The notes: generated from the letters alone by a model not told the origin. 37,854 nt of DNA from Herminiimonas sp. (GCA_027310305.1 DAIDBD010000090.1:1-37854); one strand, 5' to 3'; shown: positions 8,588 to 17,195, counted from the first letter of the stretch. Numbers and translations are program-made.

Positions 8588-9229
8588 TTATTCCTTGTTC
8601 GGTTGCGGCGTCATGCGCAGATAAGGCCGCGGCGATGTATAGCCTTTCGGATATTTCTGCTGGATGACTGCCTCATCCTGGATCGTCAGCGGAATGATCA
8701 CGTCATCGCCATCGCGCCAGTTGCCCGGCGTCGCCACGGTGTAGCCGTCGGTCAGTTGCAATGCATCGATGACGCGCAATATTTCGTCGAAATTGCGGCC
8801 GGTGCTCATCGGATACGTGATCATCAATCGTACTTTCTTTTTCGGATCGATGACGAATAATGAACGCACGGTCATCGTTTCCGACTGGTTCGGATGAATC
8901 ATGTCGTATAACGTGGCGACTTTCTTGTCCGCATCCGCAATAATTGGGAAACCGACCACGGTGTTTTGCGTTTCTTCAATATCCTTGATCCATTGCAGAT
9001 GCTTGTCGGCCGGATCGACCGATAGCGCAATGGCTTTCACGTTCCGCTTGTCGAAATCCGATTTCAGCTTCGCCGTCAAGCCGAGCTCGGTCGTGCAAAC
9101 CGGCGTAAAGTCGGCCGGATGCGAAAACAGTACAACCCATGAATCGCCTGCCCATTCATGAAATTTAATCTTGCCGATCGAGGAATCCTGCTCGAAATCT
9201 GGTGCAACATCGCCTAGCCGTAAAGTCAT
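8588..9229 (-). CDS. 1-Cys peroxiredoxin (Prx6 family)
   Basis: A 213-residue cytosolic peroxidase that reduces peroxides through a single reactive cysteine. The active-site motif is PADFTPVCTTE, with the peroxidatic C45 and helper T42. No other cysteine occurs in the protein, so there is no resolving cysteine, which defines the 1-Cys/Prx6 group. The C-terminal part (PGNWRDGDDVIIP, SPRPYLR) is the dimerisation extension of this group and excludes short AhpC forms. The start chosen is the ATG at 9229, six bases after AAGGAG; an upstream in-frame start would lack this site. It is monocistronic, with a clear promoter at 9265-9293 and a bidirectional terminator just after the stop. Confidence 0.94.
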   Translation of the reverse strand: MTLRLGDVAPDFEQDSSIGKIKFHEWAGDSWVVLFSHPADFTPVCTTELGLTAKLKSDFDKRNVKAIALSVDPADKHLQWIKDIEETQNTVVGFPIIADADKKVATLYDMIHPNQSETMTVRSLFVIDPKKKVRLMITYPMSTGRNFDEILRVIDALQLTDGYTVATPGNWRDGDDVIIPLTIQDEAVIQQKYPKGYTSPRPYLRMTPQPNKE

Positions 9230-9264
9230 GTCATTCTCCTTGAGATGCAAAAAGTACAAGAATA

Positions 9265-9293
9265 ACTATAGCCGCACTGCCGCAATCTCTCAA
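9265..9293 (-). promoter_or_regulatory. Sigma70-type promoter of the peroxiredoxin gene
   Basis: On the minus strand TTGAGA (9293-9288) and TATAGT (9270-9265) are separated by 17 bases, and the gene starts about 36 bases after the -10. An AT-rich stretch lies just upstream. No OxyR-type operator was recognised. Confidence 0.75.
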
Positions 9294-9344
9294 CAATTAT
9301 TATCGATTATGCAAATAACCTGCTGCCATAAATGCATGCGGATT

Positions 9345-11174
9345 TTAAAGCCGTGTCACCAATGCAAGAGACTGTAAAAATTTGTCGGTATTTTGATAGC
9401 CGATCACGCGACCATCCTGGATTTCACGGCCCTGTTTATCGAAAAAAACAATGCCGGGCGGACCGAATAAATTGAAGCGCTTAAGCAGAGCCTTGTCATC
9501 GGCATTGTTGGCGGTTACATCGGCTTGCAGCAATAGCATATCGGCAAATTGGGATTGAATGCGCGGATCGGAAAAAGTGAGCTTTTCCATTTCCTTGCAG
9601 GAGACGCACCAGTCGGCATAAAAATCGAGCATTACCGTCTTGCCTTTCGCCTGCGCCACGGCGGCATCCAGTTCGGATATCGATTTGACACGGACGAAAT
9701 CGATCTTCTTCATGCTGCTGCCGCCAAGATGCGCCAGCGGTGCCAGCGCATCGCGCCCACCGGTTGCAACGCCCACCAGTTGCACCACCCCGAAAACGGC
9801 AAAAATCAAGCCGACCGCTTTCGCCGGCCAACCCCAATTCCTGGCGAACAGCAAATAGCAGCCATACCCGATACCCAATGCGGCCCAACCCAGCATTTGC
9901 ACCGATGCCGGGATCACCGGCGCGATCATCCACAGCGCCAGCGCCAGCATCAGCACGCCGAAGAAACGCTTGATCGCGTCCATCCAGGCGCCGGCACGCG
10001 GCAATAATGCGCCGGCAGACAATCCGATCAGCAACAGCGGCACGCTCATGCCGACCGCCATCGCAAACAGCGCGCTACCGCCCATGGCAACGTCGCGCGT
10101 CTGGCTGATATAGACCAGTGCGCCAGCCAACGGCGCGGCGACGCACGGGCCGACGATCAGCGCTGAAATGGCACCCATCGCAAATACGCCGAACAATTTT
10201 CCTGCGGTTTGCTGTTCGGATGCCCGCATCAATTTGGTCTGGATCGCTGCCGGCATTTGCAATTGATACACGCCAAACATCGACAACGATAACATCACCA
10301 TCAATATTGCAAAGCTACCCAACACCAACGGCTGCTGCAAGCTCGCCGACAATCCTTCTCCGATCAAGCCGGCGGCAATGCCAAGCGCCGTGTAGACCAG
10401 CGCCATGCCGAGTGAATAGGCAGCCGACAATATAAAGCCGCGCCGACGGCTGGCCTGCGCGCCTTCGCCGATGATAATGGATGACAGGATCGGCACCATC
10501 GGCAACACGCACGGCGTGAAAGACAGGCCCAGGCCCAATAGTAAAAACAACGGCAATATCAAGAGCAGCTTGCCGCTCTTTAGCGCGGCTTCGATTCTGC
10601 CCAATTCCGGGTCCGCATTCGGAATCGAAGCCCTCGCGTCATTGACCGAAGAAATATTCGACTCTGACTGCGGCATGTCGATTGAAGCGCTTCCGGCCGG
10701 CACGCCTTGTATCGCCGCGATCGCAGACAGCAATCCGCCGCCATGCGAGGATAATTTTGCCTGCGATTCCATCGGCGCATAACACAAGCCCTGATCGGCG
10801 CAACCCTGGCTGGTCGCGGTAAGCGTGAAAGCGCCGCTCGCTTCGACCGGCAGTTTGATGGTGATGTTTTTCCGGTAGGTTTCGACGTTTTTCTGGAAGG
10901 TGTCGTCAAACTTGACCTTGCCCGGCGGGATCACAGGCTCGCCCAGCGTCGCGCCTTCCGCCTTGAAGCTGAAACGCTCGCGGTACATATAGTAGCCATC
11001 GGCGATCGCATAGGTAATTTCAACCGTCCTGGCGTCGGCCATCCTGGCGGAAAACTTGAATGCCGCATCCGGCTCAAGGTAATCGTCCGCAGCGCGGGCC
11101 ATCGGGCTCAGCAGGGAAGCTGCCAGCGTCAGAAGAACCGCAATCGCACTGACCGAATTGAATCTCTTAAACAT
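9345..11174 (-). CDS. dsbD: Thiol:disulfide interchange protein DsbD
   Basis: A 609-residue inner-membrane reductant conduit that passes electrons from cytosolic thioredoxin to periplasmic DsbC/DsbG and to cytochrome c maturation partners. All three redox pairs are visible: C125/C131 in the N-terminal immunoglobulin-like domain (GCADQGLC), C222 (FTPCVLP) and C344 (GPCVAAP) in the eight-helix membrane domain, and C523-VS-C526 (DWCVSCKEM) in the C-terminal thioredoxin-like domain. A signal peptide spans residues 1-29. The ATG at 11174 is preceded by AAGGA and overlaps the end of cutA by eight bases. The cutA-dsbD pairing is also found in E. coli. Its output supports the cytochrome genes at the left end of the window. 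Confidence 0.96.
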   Translation of the reverse strand: MFKRFNSVSAIAVLLTLAASLLSPMARAADDYLEPDAAFKFSARMADARTVEITYAIADGYYMYRERFSFKAEGATLGEPVIPPGKVKFDDTFQKNVETYRKNITIKLPVEASGAFTLTATSQGCADQGLCYAPMESQAKLSSHGGGLLSAIAAIQGVPAGSASIDMPQSESNISSVNDARASIPNADPELGRIEAALKSGKLLLILPLFLLLGLGLSFTPCVLPMVPILSSIIIGEGAQASRRRGFILSAAYSLGMALVYTALGIAAGLIGEGLSASLQQPLVLGSFAILMVMLSLSMFGVYQLQMPAAIQTKLMRASEQQTAGKLFGVFAMGAISALIVGPCVAAPLAGALVYISQTRDVAMGGSALFAMAVGMSVPLLLIGLSAGALLPRAGAWMDAIKRFFGVLMLALALWMIAPVIPASVQMLGWAALGIGYGCYLLFARNWGWPAKAVGLIFAVFGVVQLVGVATGGRDALAPLAHLGGSSMKKIDFVRVKSISELDAAVAQAKGKTVMLDFYADWCVSCKEMEKLTFSDPRIQSQFADMLLLQADVTANNADDKALLKRFNLFGPPGIVFFDKQGREIQDGRVIGYQNTDKFLQSLALVTRL

Positions 11175-11508
11175 GCACATCCTTTTTCGTTTCCTGCACG
11201 ATCCACTCAAGATACCGAGCCGATCCTTCGATAATCGGCAAGGCAATGATTTCCGGCAGTTGATAGGGATGCCACGCCTTGATGGTCGTTTCCAGTTCCG
11301 CATAGCGCGCCTGCGCGGTCTTGATCATCAGGGTCACTTCATCGCTTGTTTCAATCGCCCCTTGCCATCGATAAACCGACTGACCGCCCGGCAAGCGGCT
11401 GACGCATGCGGCAAGCCGGTGTTCGACAATGCGGCGTGCCAGCGCGTCTGCCGTTACCGCATCGGGGACGTTCGTCAAAACCAGTATTGCTTGTTCCATA
11501 GTCGGCAT
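11167..11508 (-). CDS. cutA: Divalent-cation tolerance protein CutA
   Basis: A 113-residue PII-like trimeric protein. The family is recognisable from LVLTNVPD near the N-terminus, ACVSRLPGGQSVYRWQG (34-50), EVTLMIKT (57-64), and W79-HPYQLPEI (79-87). CutA has been linked to copper and divalent metal tolerance in E. coli, but its exact role is unclear. The start could be the ATG at 11508 or the one three codons later; neither has a strong Shine-Dalgarno. It lies 19 bases after the ABC permease gene and overlaps dsbD, so it is probably cotranscribed with both. Confidence 0.95.
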   Translation of the reverse strand: MPTMEQAILVLTNVPDAVTADALARRIVEHRLAACVSRLPGGQSVYRWQGAIETSDEVTLMIKTAQARYAELETTIKAWHPYQLPEIIALPIIEGSARYLEWIVQETKKDVHV

Positions 11509-11527
11509 CCAGACGCAGAACTGACAC

Positions 11528-12313
11528 TTACTTCAACAATCGCCGCCGGGTCAGAATCGTTGCGGCATAAAATCCGGCCATGCAGTATGTGAACAAAATC
11601 GCAAGATCCATCAACGGCGCGGCAGGCAATTCGCCAAGGATCAATGGTCGCACCAAATGCACCGCCGCGCCGAGCGGCAGCATATCCGAAATCACCTGCA
11701 GCCAGACGGGCAGCTGTGCCGTCGGATAATACACGCCCGATACAAAGATCATCGGCGTCAACACCAGCGTGAAGTAATACGTAAAGAAATCATATCCTTG
11801 CGCGATTGCATTGACCACCAGTCCAAGCGACGCAAACGTCATTCCGATCAAAAACAATAACGGCAGCACCAGCAGCGTGTGCGGATGCAGGCCGATACCA
11901 AGCATGAACATGACGCCGAGAATGGCAACTCCGGAAAACACCGCTTTGGTCGCCGCCCACAGCATTTCCGCCAGCACCACATCATCCAGCGCCAGCGGCG
12001 CATTCAATAACGCATCCCAGGTTTTTTGAACATGCATGCGCGAGAACGCCGAATACAACGCCTCGAACGACGAAGCCATCATGATCGACATGCAAATCGA
12101 ACCCGATGCCAGATAGTGAATATAGGGAATGCCGTTGATATTCTGCAGCAGGCTGCCCAGACCATATCCGAAGGCGATCAGCGTGATCAACGGATCGGCG
12201 ATATTGCCCAGCACGCTCGCTACGGCCAGCTTTTTCCAGACCAGGAAATTGCGGCGCCAGATCGGCAAAAAGCGCAATGAAAACTGCGGCAATGCATAGA
12301 TTGTCATAGTCAT
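11528..12313 (-). CDS. ABC-2 type transporter permease (NodJ-like)
   Basis: A 261-residue integral membrane protein with six predicted helices and the ABC-2 membrane domain, including the conserved stretch FVSGVYYPTAQLP (about 194-206) typical of NodJ/DRA-type exporter permeases. It pairs with the ATPase gene just upstream, whose stop is only one base away, so the two subunits are made together. The substrate is unknown. Resemblance to NodJ (lipo-oligosaccharide export) reflects family membership only; similar systems in Burkholderiales outside symbionts are annotated as generic multidrug or polysaccharide exporters. The ATG two codons later is an alternative start. Confidence 0.9.
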   Translation of the reverse strand: MTMTIYALPQFSLRFLPIWRRNFLVWKKLAVASVLGNIADPLITLIAFGYGLGSLLQNINGIPYIHYLASGSICMSIMMASSFEALYSAFSRMHVQKTWDALLNAPLALDDVVLAEMLWAATKAVFSGVAILGVMFMLGIGLHPHTLLVLPLLFLIGMTFASLGLVVNAIAQGYDFFTYYFTLVLTPMIFVSGVYYPTAQLPVWLQVISDMLPLGAAVHLVRPLILGELPAAPLMDLAILFTYCMAGFYAATILTRRRLLK

Positions 12314-12314
12314 T

Positions 12315-13247
12315 TCAGTCTCGCATTTCCCTGCCCGTCAGCTTCAGGAACAAGTCTTCCAGATTGGCCGGCCGATGAATATAACGAACGCCTTGATTCG
12401 CCTGCAAACTGTCAAGCAGCGGTTGCGCATCGTTGGTGTAACAGAATACCGTTTCGCCGCTGATTTCAAAGCGCGCGGATTTCCTGCGTCCTGCCGCCTC
12501 GCCCCACGCCTGCGCATTTTCTCCATACACCTCGACCACTTGTGTTTCGATATGTTGCCCGATCAACGCGCGCGGCGATCCTTCCGCGATCATTTTGCCA
12601 TGGTCGATCACGGCAAGCCGGTCGCAGAGCCGTTCGGCTTCGTCCATGAAATGCGTGGTGAGGAAAATAGTCTTGCCTTCGGCGAGCAACGTCTTCAATC
12701 GCTCCCAGATCATGTGCCGCGCCTGCGGATCGAGCCCGGTGGTAGGCTCGTCCATGAAAATCAGATCGGGATCATTGACCAGTGCGCGCGCCAGCGTCAG
12801 GCGCCGCTTCATGCCGCCCGACAATTCGCCGATGCGCGCATTCTTTTTCGCCGTCAGGCTGGAAAATTCGAGCAATTTCGGAATCCGCGCAGCGATCTGC
12901 GCATCGTCAATGCCGAAGTAGCGGCCGAATACCATCAGGTTCTCTGCTACCGTGAAATCCGGATCGAGATTATCGCCTTGCGGCACGACTCCCACGCGCA
13001 ACCGTGCCGGACGTGCATCCGCCGGTATCGATTTGCCGGCCAATGTAATCTGGCCGCTGTCCGGCGCAGTGAGCCCCAGACACAGTCGCAATGTGGTGGT
13101 TTTGCCGGCGCCGTTGGGACCAAGCAAGCCGTAACATTCGCCGCGCCGCAGCGAGAACGACAAGCCGTCGATCACGACGCTTTTTGTCCCTGCTGCGCCG
13201 TAAGACTTGCGCAGATTGGCAACAGACAGAATCAGAGGTTCAGACAT
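12315..13247 (-). CDS. ABC transporter ATP-binding protein (NodI/DrrA-like)
   Basis: A 310-residue ATPase with Walker A GPNGAGKT (43-50), Q-loop VVPQGD (87-92), signature LSGGM (142-146), Walker B DLIFMDEP (161-168), D-loop GLD (171-173) and switch H199. After about residue 220 comes the C-terminal extension characteristic of the NodI/DrrA exporter group. It energises export by the permease encoded one base downstream. It is the first gene of the minus-strand run ATPase, permease, cutA, dsbD and follows the rplQ terminator, so it needs its own promoter; none is convincing in 13248-13300. Confidence 0.93.
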   Translation of the reverse strand: MSEPLILSVANLRKSYGAAGTKSVVIDGLSFSLRRGECYGLLGPNGAGKTTTLRLCLGLTAPDSGQITLAGKSIPADARPARLRVGVVPQGDNLDPDFTVAENLMVFGRYFGIDDAQIAARIPKLLEFSSLTAKKNARIGELSGGMKRRLTLARALVNDPDLIFMDEPTTGLDPQARHMIWERLKTLLAEGKTIFLTTHFMDEAERLCDRLAVIDHGKMIAEGSPRALIGQHIETQVVEVYGENAQAWGEAAGRRKSARFEISGETVFCYTNDAQPLLDSLQANQGVRYIHRPANLEDLFLKLTGREMRD

Positions 13248-13301
13248 GCGAAATAACTATTCGGGCTGATTGGAAATGGTGTTGCCGCAAATGCGCTGCT
13301 T

Positions 13302-13334
13302 GAAAAAAGCAAAAGCCAGGCATCGCCTGGCTTT
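13302..13334 (-). terminator. Rho-independent terminator of the ribosomal protein block
   Basis: On the minus strand AAAGCCAGGC, a three-base loop, then GCCTGGCTTT is followed by TGCTTTTTT. The stem is perfect and lies 33 bases after the rplQ stop, closing the alpha-operon transcript. Confidence 0.92.
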
Positions 13335-13366
13335 CGATTGAGTTCACTTGTTACCGCAGCACCGCT

Positions 13367-13762
13367 TTACTCGGCGCTGGTGTCTTCAACCGCCTCGGTG
13401 ATTTCAGGACGATCGAGCAACTCAATGAATGCCATCGGCGCATTATCGCCTTGGCGGAAACCCATTTTCAAAATACGCAGATAACCGCCATTGCGGTTCG
13501 CATAACGCGGACCGAGTTCAGCGAACAATTTGACAACCATTTCGCGGTCGCGCAGGCGATTGAATGCGAGGCGCTTGTTGGCCAGCGAATCGGTTTTGCC
13601 GAGCGTAAGAATCGGCTCGATCACGCGGCGCAGTTCTTTTGCTTTCGGCAGCGTGGTCTTGATCGCTTCATGGCGCAGCAATGACACTGTCATGTTGCGC
13701 AGCATCGCCAGGCGATGCGATGAAGTGCGATTTAATTTACGAAGGCCGTGACGGTGACGCAT
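13367..13762 (-). CDS. rplQ: 50S ribosomal protein L17
   Basis: A 131-residue large-subunit protein located near the exit tunnel. It begins with the conserved [17 protein letters not shown] and contains [15 protein letters not shown]-like and [23 protein letters not shown]-like family stretches (seen here as [16 protein letters not shown] and [15 protein letters not shown]). The length is close to E. coli L17 (127). AAGGA lies six to seven bases before the ATG. As usual, it is the last gene of the alpha operon, behind rpoA with a 135-base gap that holds a perfect hairpin. Confidence 0.98.
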   Translation of the reverse strand: MRHRHGLRKLNRTSSHRLAMLRNMTVSLLRHEAIKTTLPKAKELRRVIEPILTLGKTDSLANKRLAFNRLRDREMVVKLFAELGPRYANRNGGYLRILKMGFRQGDNAPMAFIELLDRPEITEAVEDTSAE

Positions 13763-13871
13763 GGTAATTCCTTTCAGATTTCAGTTTGGATCCAGCTCTT
13801 CTATCGACTTGGCTTGATGCGTTGTCGCGGGCCGGTAAATTTTATTTATTGCGATTACATCAAATAACGAT

Positions 13872-13889
13872 AGGCGGGCAAACCCGCCT
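13872..13889 (-). other. Hairpin between rpoA and rplQ
   Basis: AGGCGGG (13872-13878) and CCCGCCT (13883-13889) form a perfect seven-base stem with a four-base loop just downstream of the rpoA stop. No T-run follows, so it is more likely an mRNA end-stabilising or pausing structure than a full terminator. Confidence 0.6.
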
Positions 13890-13897
13890 TCGTCGAA

Positions 13898-14875
13898 TCA
13901 CTTCTCCAAACCGGCAGGCGGCCAGTTTTCGAGCTTCATGCCCAAGGTCAAACCGCGGGAAGCCAATACTTCCTTGATTTCATTCAAGGATTTGCGGCCG
14001 AGATTCGGTGTCTTGAGCAATTCGTTTTCGCTGCGCTGGATCAAGTCGCCGATGTAGTAAATGTTTTCCGCCTTCAGGCAGTTTGCGGAGCGGACCGTCA
14101 ATTCCAGATCATCGACCGGACGCAACAGGATCGGATCGACCGACGGTGCGCGCGACGGCGCTTCGGCAGCGGCTTCAGTGCCTTCCAGCGCAGCGAACAC
14201 GTTCAGTTGATCGACCAGCACGCGCGCCGATTGGCGAATCGCTTCTTCCGGCGAAATCACGCCATTGGTTTCGATATTGATGACCAGCTTGTCGAGGTCG
14301 GTACGCTGTTCGACGCGAGCCGATTCAACCGCATAAGACACGCGGCGTACCGGCGAAAAAGACGCATCAAGAATGATGCGTCCGATCGTCTTGTTCGCAT
14401 CTTCCGACAGGCGGCGTACGTTGCCCGGCACATAGCCGCGGCCTTTTTCAACCTTGATCTGCATGTCGAGCTTGCCGCCGCCGGTCAGGTGCGCGATCAC
14501 GTGATCGGGATTGACCAGTTCAACATCGTGCGGCAGGTCGATATCGGAAGCGAGTACCGAACCCTCGCCTTCCTTTTTCAGGGTCAGCGTGACTTCATCA
14601 CGATTATGCAATTTGAACACAACACCCTTCAAATTCAGCAGCATGTCGACCACGTCTTCCTGCACGCCGTCGAGCGATGAATATTCATGCACGACACCGG
14701 CGATCGTGACTTCGGTGGGAGCATAGCCAACCATCGACGACAGCAACACGCGGCGCAATGCGTTTCCGAGCGTATGGCCATAGCCGCGCTCGAACGGCTC
14801 CATCACAACTTTGGCATGACCCGCGCCAAGCGCTTCGACTTCGATGATACGGGGTTTCAACAAACTGTTTTGCAT
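13898..14875 (-). CDS. rpoA: DNA-directed RNA polymerase subunit alpha
   Basis: A 325-residue alpha subunit. The N-terminal assembly domain (about 1-235) includes [20 protein letters not shown] (28-47), the dimerisation and beta/beta-prime contact region. A linker rich in Ala/Glu follows, then the C-terminal domain (about 250-325) with [16 protein letters not shown] and [12 protein letters not shown], which bind UP elements and activators. AGGA six bases before the ATG fixes the start. It sits between rpsD and rplQ as in the standard alpha operon, but a 206-base spacer separates it from rpsD. Confidence 0.99.
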   Translation of the reverse strand: MQNSLLKPRIIEVEALGAGHAKVVMEPFERGYGHTLGNALRRVLLSSMVGYAPTEVTIAGVVHEYSSLDGVQEDVVDMLLNLKGVVFKLHNRDEVTLTLKKEGEGSVLASDIDLPHDVELVNPDHVIAHLTGGGKLDMQIKVEKGRGYVPGNVRRLSEDANKTIGRIILDASFSPVRRVSYAVESARVEQRTDLDKLVINIETNGVISPEEAIRQSARVLVDQLNVFAALEGTEAAAEAPSRAPSVDPILLRPVDDLELTVRSANCLKAENIYYIGDLIQRSENELLKTPNLGRKSLNEIKEVLASRGLTLGMKLENWPPAGLEK

Positions 14876-14960
14876 GAAATGTCCTTTTCAATACCCTCGG
14901 TTCGTTACACCGATAAGGCTGATGGCAATTGTTCACATTTACGAGACAGAATACTTTTCT

Positions 14961-15002
14961 ATTGCGGGACAGAGTTAAGCGAAGCGGTACTCTGTCCTCA
15001 AC
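14961..15002 (+). repeat. Dispersed palindromic repeat, copy A (rpsD-rpoA gap)
   Basis: Plus-strand ATTGCGGGACAGAGT opens the element and ACTCTGTCCTCAAC closes it; the 9-base arms GGACAGAGT (14967-14975) and ACTCTGTCC (14989-14997) are perfect. The loop contains AAGCGAAGCGG, shared with copy C. Just beyond, CTACCCTGCCCCCAAC (15031-15046) matches the closing half at 12 of 16 positions and may be a decayed second copy. Confidence 0.8.
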
Positions 15003-15081
15003 TGATCAGCAATGGCGCCGCCGTGCGACGAGCTACCCTGCCCCCAACTGGAATTTATAAAAACAAACGACTGAAAACAGA

Positions 15082-15705
15082 TTAACGTGAATACAATTCG
15101 ACGATCAGCGATTCGTTGACATCGTTGGCGATTTCATTGCGATCCGGCATCGATTTGAAGGTGCCTTCCATCTTCTTGGAATCCACTGATACCCATGAAG
15201 GCATGCCGATTTGCTCGGCCAGCGATAGCGCTTCAACGATACGCACCTGTTTTTTGGATTTTTCGCGCACGGCAACCACATCACCCGGTTTTACCTGGTA
15301 GGAAGCGATATTGACGACGGTGCCATTTACCGTAAATGCCTTGTGCGACACCAATTGGCGGCCTTCAGCACGGGTGGATCCGAAGCCCATCCGGTAAACA
15401 ACGTTGTCGAGCCGTGCTTCAAGCAGCTTCAACAGCGTTTCGCCGGTATTGCCTTTACGGCGGTCAGCTTCAGCAAAATAGCGACGGAACTGACGCTCCA
15501 GAATGCCGTACATGCGCTTGACCTTCTGCTTTTCGCGCAGCTGATTGCCATAGTCGGAAGTACGAGCACCGGACGTGCGGCCATGCTGGCCAGGCTTGGA
15601 ATCCAGTTTGCACTTGGAATCCAGCGAGCGGCGCGCGCTCTTCAGGAACAGGTCGGTGCCTTCACGGCGGGAGAGTTTTGCTTTCGGTCCAATATAACGT
15701 GCCAC
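15082..15705 (-). CDS. rpsD: 30S ribosomal protein S4
   Basis: A 207-residue primary 16S rRNA-binding protein, the assembly initiator of the 30S body. It starts [20 protein letters not shown] and carries the S4 RNA-binding domain around [21 protein letters not shown]-like residues (about 94-114), followed by [13 protein letters not shown]. In E. coli, S4 represses its own operon by binding a leader pseudoknot ahead of rpsM. The start codon is GTG at 15705, with AAGGAA six bases upstream. The gaps on both sides (250 and 206 bases) are unusually wide for the alpha operon and both carry copies of the palindromic repeat. Confidence 0.98.
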   Translation of the reverse strand: MARYIGPKAKLSRREGTDLFLKSARRSLDSKCKLDSKPGQHGRTSGARTSDYGNQLREKQKVKRMYGILERQFRRYFAEADRRKGNTGETLLKLLEARLDNVVYRMGFGSTRAEGRQLVSHKAFTVNGTVVNIASYQVKPGDVVAVREKSKKQVRIVEALSLAEQIGMPSWVSVDSKKMEGTFKSMPDRNEIANDVNESLIVELYSR

Positions 15706-15725
15706 GAGAATTTCCTTTTTTATGT

Positions 15726-15781
15726 ATTGCGGGACAGAGTTTTTGAGGCGCCGTAGCGCGCCGAATTACTCTGTCCACAAC
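15726..15781 (+). repeat. Dispersed palindromic repeat, copy B (rpsK-rpsD gap)
   Basis: Same outer arms as copy A: GGACAGAGT at 15732-15740 and ACTCTGTCC at 15768-15776, with the flanks ATTGC and CAAC conserved. The centre is longer (56 bases in total) and carries its own GC-rich inner palindrome around GGCGCCGTAGCGCGCC. It ends 21 bases from the GTG of rpsD. Confidence 0.8.
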
Positions 15782-15873
15782 ATTTTAAATCGCGCCTCAA
15801 TCGAATCCGGATGCTGCTCGAATTCGCAAGCGCTAGTCTGATTCGCGTTCAATCAGACGGTGGTCTTAAGAAC

Positions 15874-15898
15874 AAAACCCGCCAAGGTCTTTGGCGGG
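15874..15898 (-). terminator. Terminator-like hairpin inside the alpha operon (rpsK-rpsD)
   Basis: On the minus strand CCCGCCAA (15898-15891) pairs with TTGGCGGG (15885-15878) across a five-base loop and is followed by TTTTGTTCTT. It has the form of an intrinsic terminator 58 bases after the rpsK stop, but lies upstream of rpsD, rpoA and rplQ, so it should act as an attenuator unless those genes have another promoter. None was convincing. Confidence 0.7.
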
Positions 15899-15955
15899 CA
15901 ACTTACGTACTACCAATAACCATCATTGCAATGCCCGCAAGGGACACTAATAACT

Positions 15956-16360
15956 TTAAATACGACGGCGCTTCGGCGGACGGCAACCATTGTGCGGCAC
16001 CGGCGTCACATCCTGGATTTGCGTAATCTTGATACCGAGGTTATTCAGCGCGCGGACCGCAGATTCGCGGCCCGGGCCAGGGCCCTTGATGCGCACTTCA
16101 AGATTTTTCACACCGCATTCAACCGCCACCTTGCCTGCCGCTTCAGCCGCGACCTGCGCCGCAAATGGGGTCGATTTGCGCGAGCCCTTGAAGCCCGCGC
16201 CGCCGGAAGTCGCCCAAGACAGCGCGTTACCCTGACGGTCGGTAATGGTAATGATGGTATTGTTGAAGGACGCGTGAATATGCGCGATGCCTTCAGCAAC
16301 GTTCTTTTTGACTTTCTTGCGCACGCGTGCTGCAGCGGCGTTATTGGGTGCTTTTGCCAT
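15956..16360 (-). CDS. rpsK: 30S ribosomal protein S11
   Basis: A 134-residue platform protein of the small subunit, close to the mRNA exit channel and the anti-Shine-Dalgarno helix. Family stretches are [20 protein letters not shown] (27-46) and [20 protein letters not shown] (48-67), and the basic C-terminus ends [14 protein letters not shown] lies seven bases before the ATG. It follows rpsM by 30 bases, as in most bacteria. The 250 bases after its stop hold a terminator-like hairpin and a palindromic repeat before rpsD. Confidence 0.98.
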   Translation of the reverse strand: MAKAPNNAAAARVRKKVKKNVAEGIAHIHASFNNTIITITDRQGNALSWATSGGAGFKGSRKSTPFAAQVAAEAAGKVAVECGVKNLEVRIKGPGPGRESAVRALNNLGIKITQIQDVTPVPHNGCRPPKRRRI

Positions 16361-16390
16361 GATGATTTCCTTGAATCCCGACGTGCCGGA

Positions 16391-16756
16391 TTATTTCTTC
16401 AGCGATTGCGCTGCTTTGCGCGGTCCCTTGCGGGTACGTGCGTTGGTACGGGTGCGCTGACCGCGGCAAGGCAAGCCTTTGCGATGACGCAGGCCGCGGT
16501 AGCAACCCAAGTCCATCAAACGCTTGATATTCATCGAGATTTCGCGACGCAGATCGCCTTCGACGATGAATTTGCCGATTTCATCGCGCAGCTTTTCCAG
16601 CTCGCTATCATCCAGATCCTTGACCTTTTTAGTGGTCGGAACACCCGTCTTGACGCAAATTTTTTGCGCGCGCGGGCGGCCAACACCATAAATCGCAGTC
16701 AGTCCGATAACAGTGTGTTGATGGTTGGGGATATTGACCCCTGCAATACGTGCCAT
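16391..16756 (-). CDS. rpsM: 30S ribosomal protein S13
   Basis: A 121-residue head protein that contacts the P-site tRNA and forms bridges to the 50S subunit. The start [14 protein letters not shown] and the helix-hairpin region [16 protein letters not shown] (here [16 protein letters not shown], 18-33) are typical, as is the basic tail [14 protein letters not shown] used for tRNA contacts. GAGGA precedes the ATG by seven bases. It is the first gene of the alpha group and is only 27 bases from rpmJ, so the alpha genes appear to be continuous with the spc transcript. Confidence 0.98.
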   Translation of the reverse strand: MARIAGVNIPNHQHTVIGLTAIYGVGRPRAQKICVKTGVPTTKKVKDLDDSELEKLRDEIGKFIVEGDLRREISMNIKRLMDLGCYRGLRHRKGLPCRGQRTRTNARTRKGPRKAAQSLKK

Positions 16757-16783
16757 TCGTTATTCCTCGATCAATAACGTTAA

Positions 16784-16897
16784 TTAACCTTGGCGCTGTT
16801 TATGGCGCGGTTCGGTGCAAATGACACGAACAACGCCTTTGCGCTTGATGATCTTACAGTTGCGGCAGATCCGCTTGACTGATGCGAGCACTTTCAT
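16784..16897 (-). CDS. rpmJ: 50S ribosomal protein L36
   Basis: A 37-codon gene that reads [18 protein letters not shown] and ends RHKQRQG. It is the zinc-binding (C+) form: C11, C14, C27 and H32 form the CxxC-x12-C-x4-H ribbon. L36 sits near the base of the L7/L12 stalk and the peptidyl transferase region of the 50S. GAGGG lies five bases before the ATG. Its place between infA and rpsM is the standard one. The zinc form suggests this copy serves when zinc is sufficient; a zinc-free paralog may exist elsewhere. Confidence 0.97.
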   Translation of the reverse strand: MKVLASVKRICRNCKIIKRKGVVRVICTEPRHKQRQG

Positions 16898-16926
16898 TTT
16901 TGCCCTCTTTCTTTCATTTTCAAGAC

Positions 16927-16968
16927 ATTGCCGAACAGAGCCAAGCGAAGCGGCACTCTGTCTCCAAC
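16927..16968 (+). repeat. Dispersed palindromic repeat, copy C (infA-rpmJ gap)
   Basis: A 42-base element matching copy A in length, flanks (ATTGC, CCAAC) and loop (AAGCGAAGCGG). The arms here are ACAGAG (16935-16940) and CTCTGT (16956-16961), extended by GCC/GGC inside, and the GGGA of the other copies is CGAA. It begins nine bases after the infA stop on the transcribed strand. Confidence 0.75.
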
Positions 16969-16976
16969 ATAAATTA

Positions 16977-17195
16977 TCACTTGGTACGGAATACGATCCG
17001 TGCCCGACTCAAATCATATGGCGTCAATTCCACTGTTACCTTGTCGCCGGGCAGAATACGTATATAGTTCATGCGCATCTTGCCCGAGATATGACCCAGT
17101 ACTATATGTCCGTTTTCCAACTTTACACGAAACGTTGCATTGGGAAGATTCTCTAGAATCTCGCCTTGCATCTGGATAACGTCGTCTTTTGCCAT
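16977..17195 (-). CDS. infA: Translation initiation factor IF-1
   Basis: A 72-residue OB-fold protein that occupies the 30S A site during initiation and assists IF-2 and IF-3. The sequence [13 protein letters not shown] at the start, FRVKLENGH (22-30), [16 protein letters not shown] (38-53) and the end RIVFRTK are diagnostic, and 72 residues is the standard length. The nearest strong Shine-Dalgarno, AGGAG, is 14 bases upstream of the ATG, unusually far; no other site is evident. It lies between secY and rpmJ, an arrangement common in Gram-positive and many proteobacterial genomes. Confidence 0.98.
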   Translation of the reverse strand: MAKDDVIQMQGEILENLPNATFRVKLENGHIVLGHISGKMRMNYIRILPGDKVTVELTPYDLSRARIVFRTK

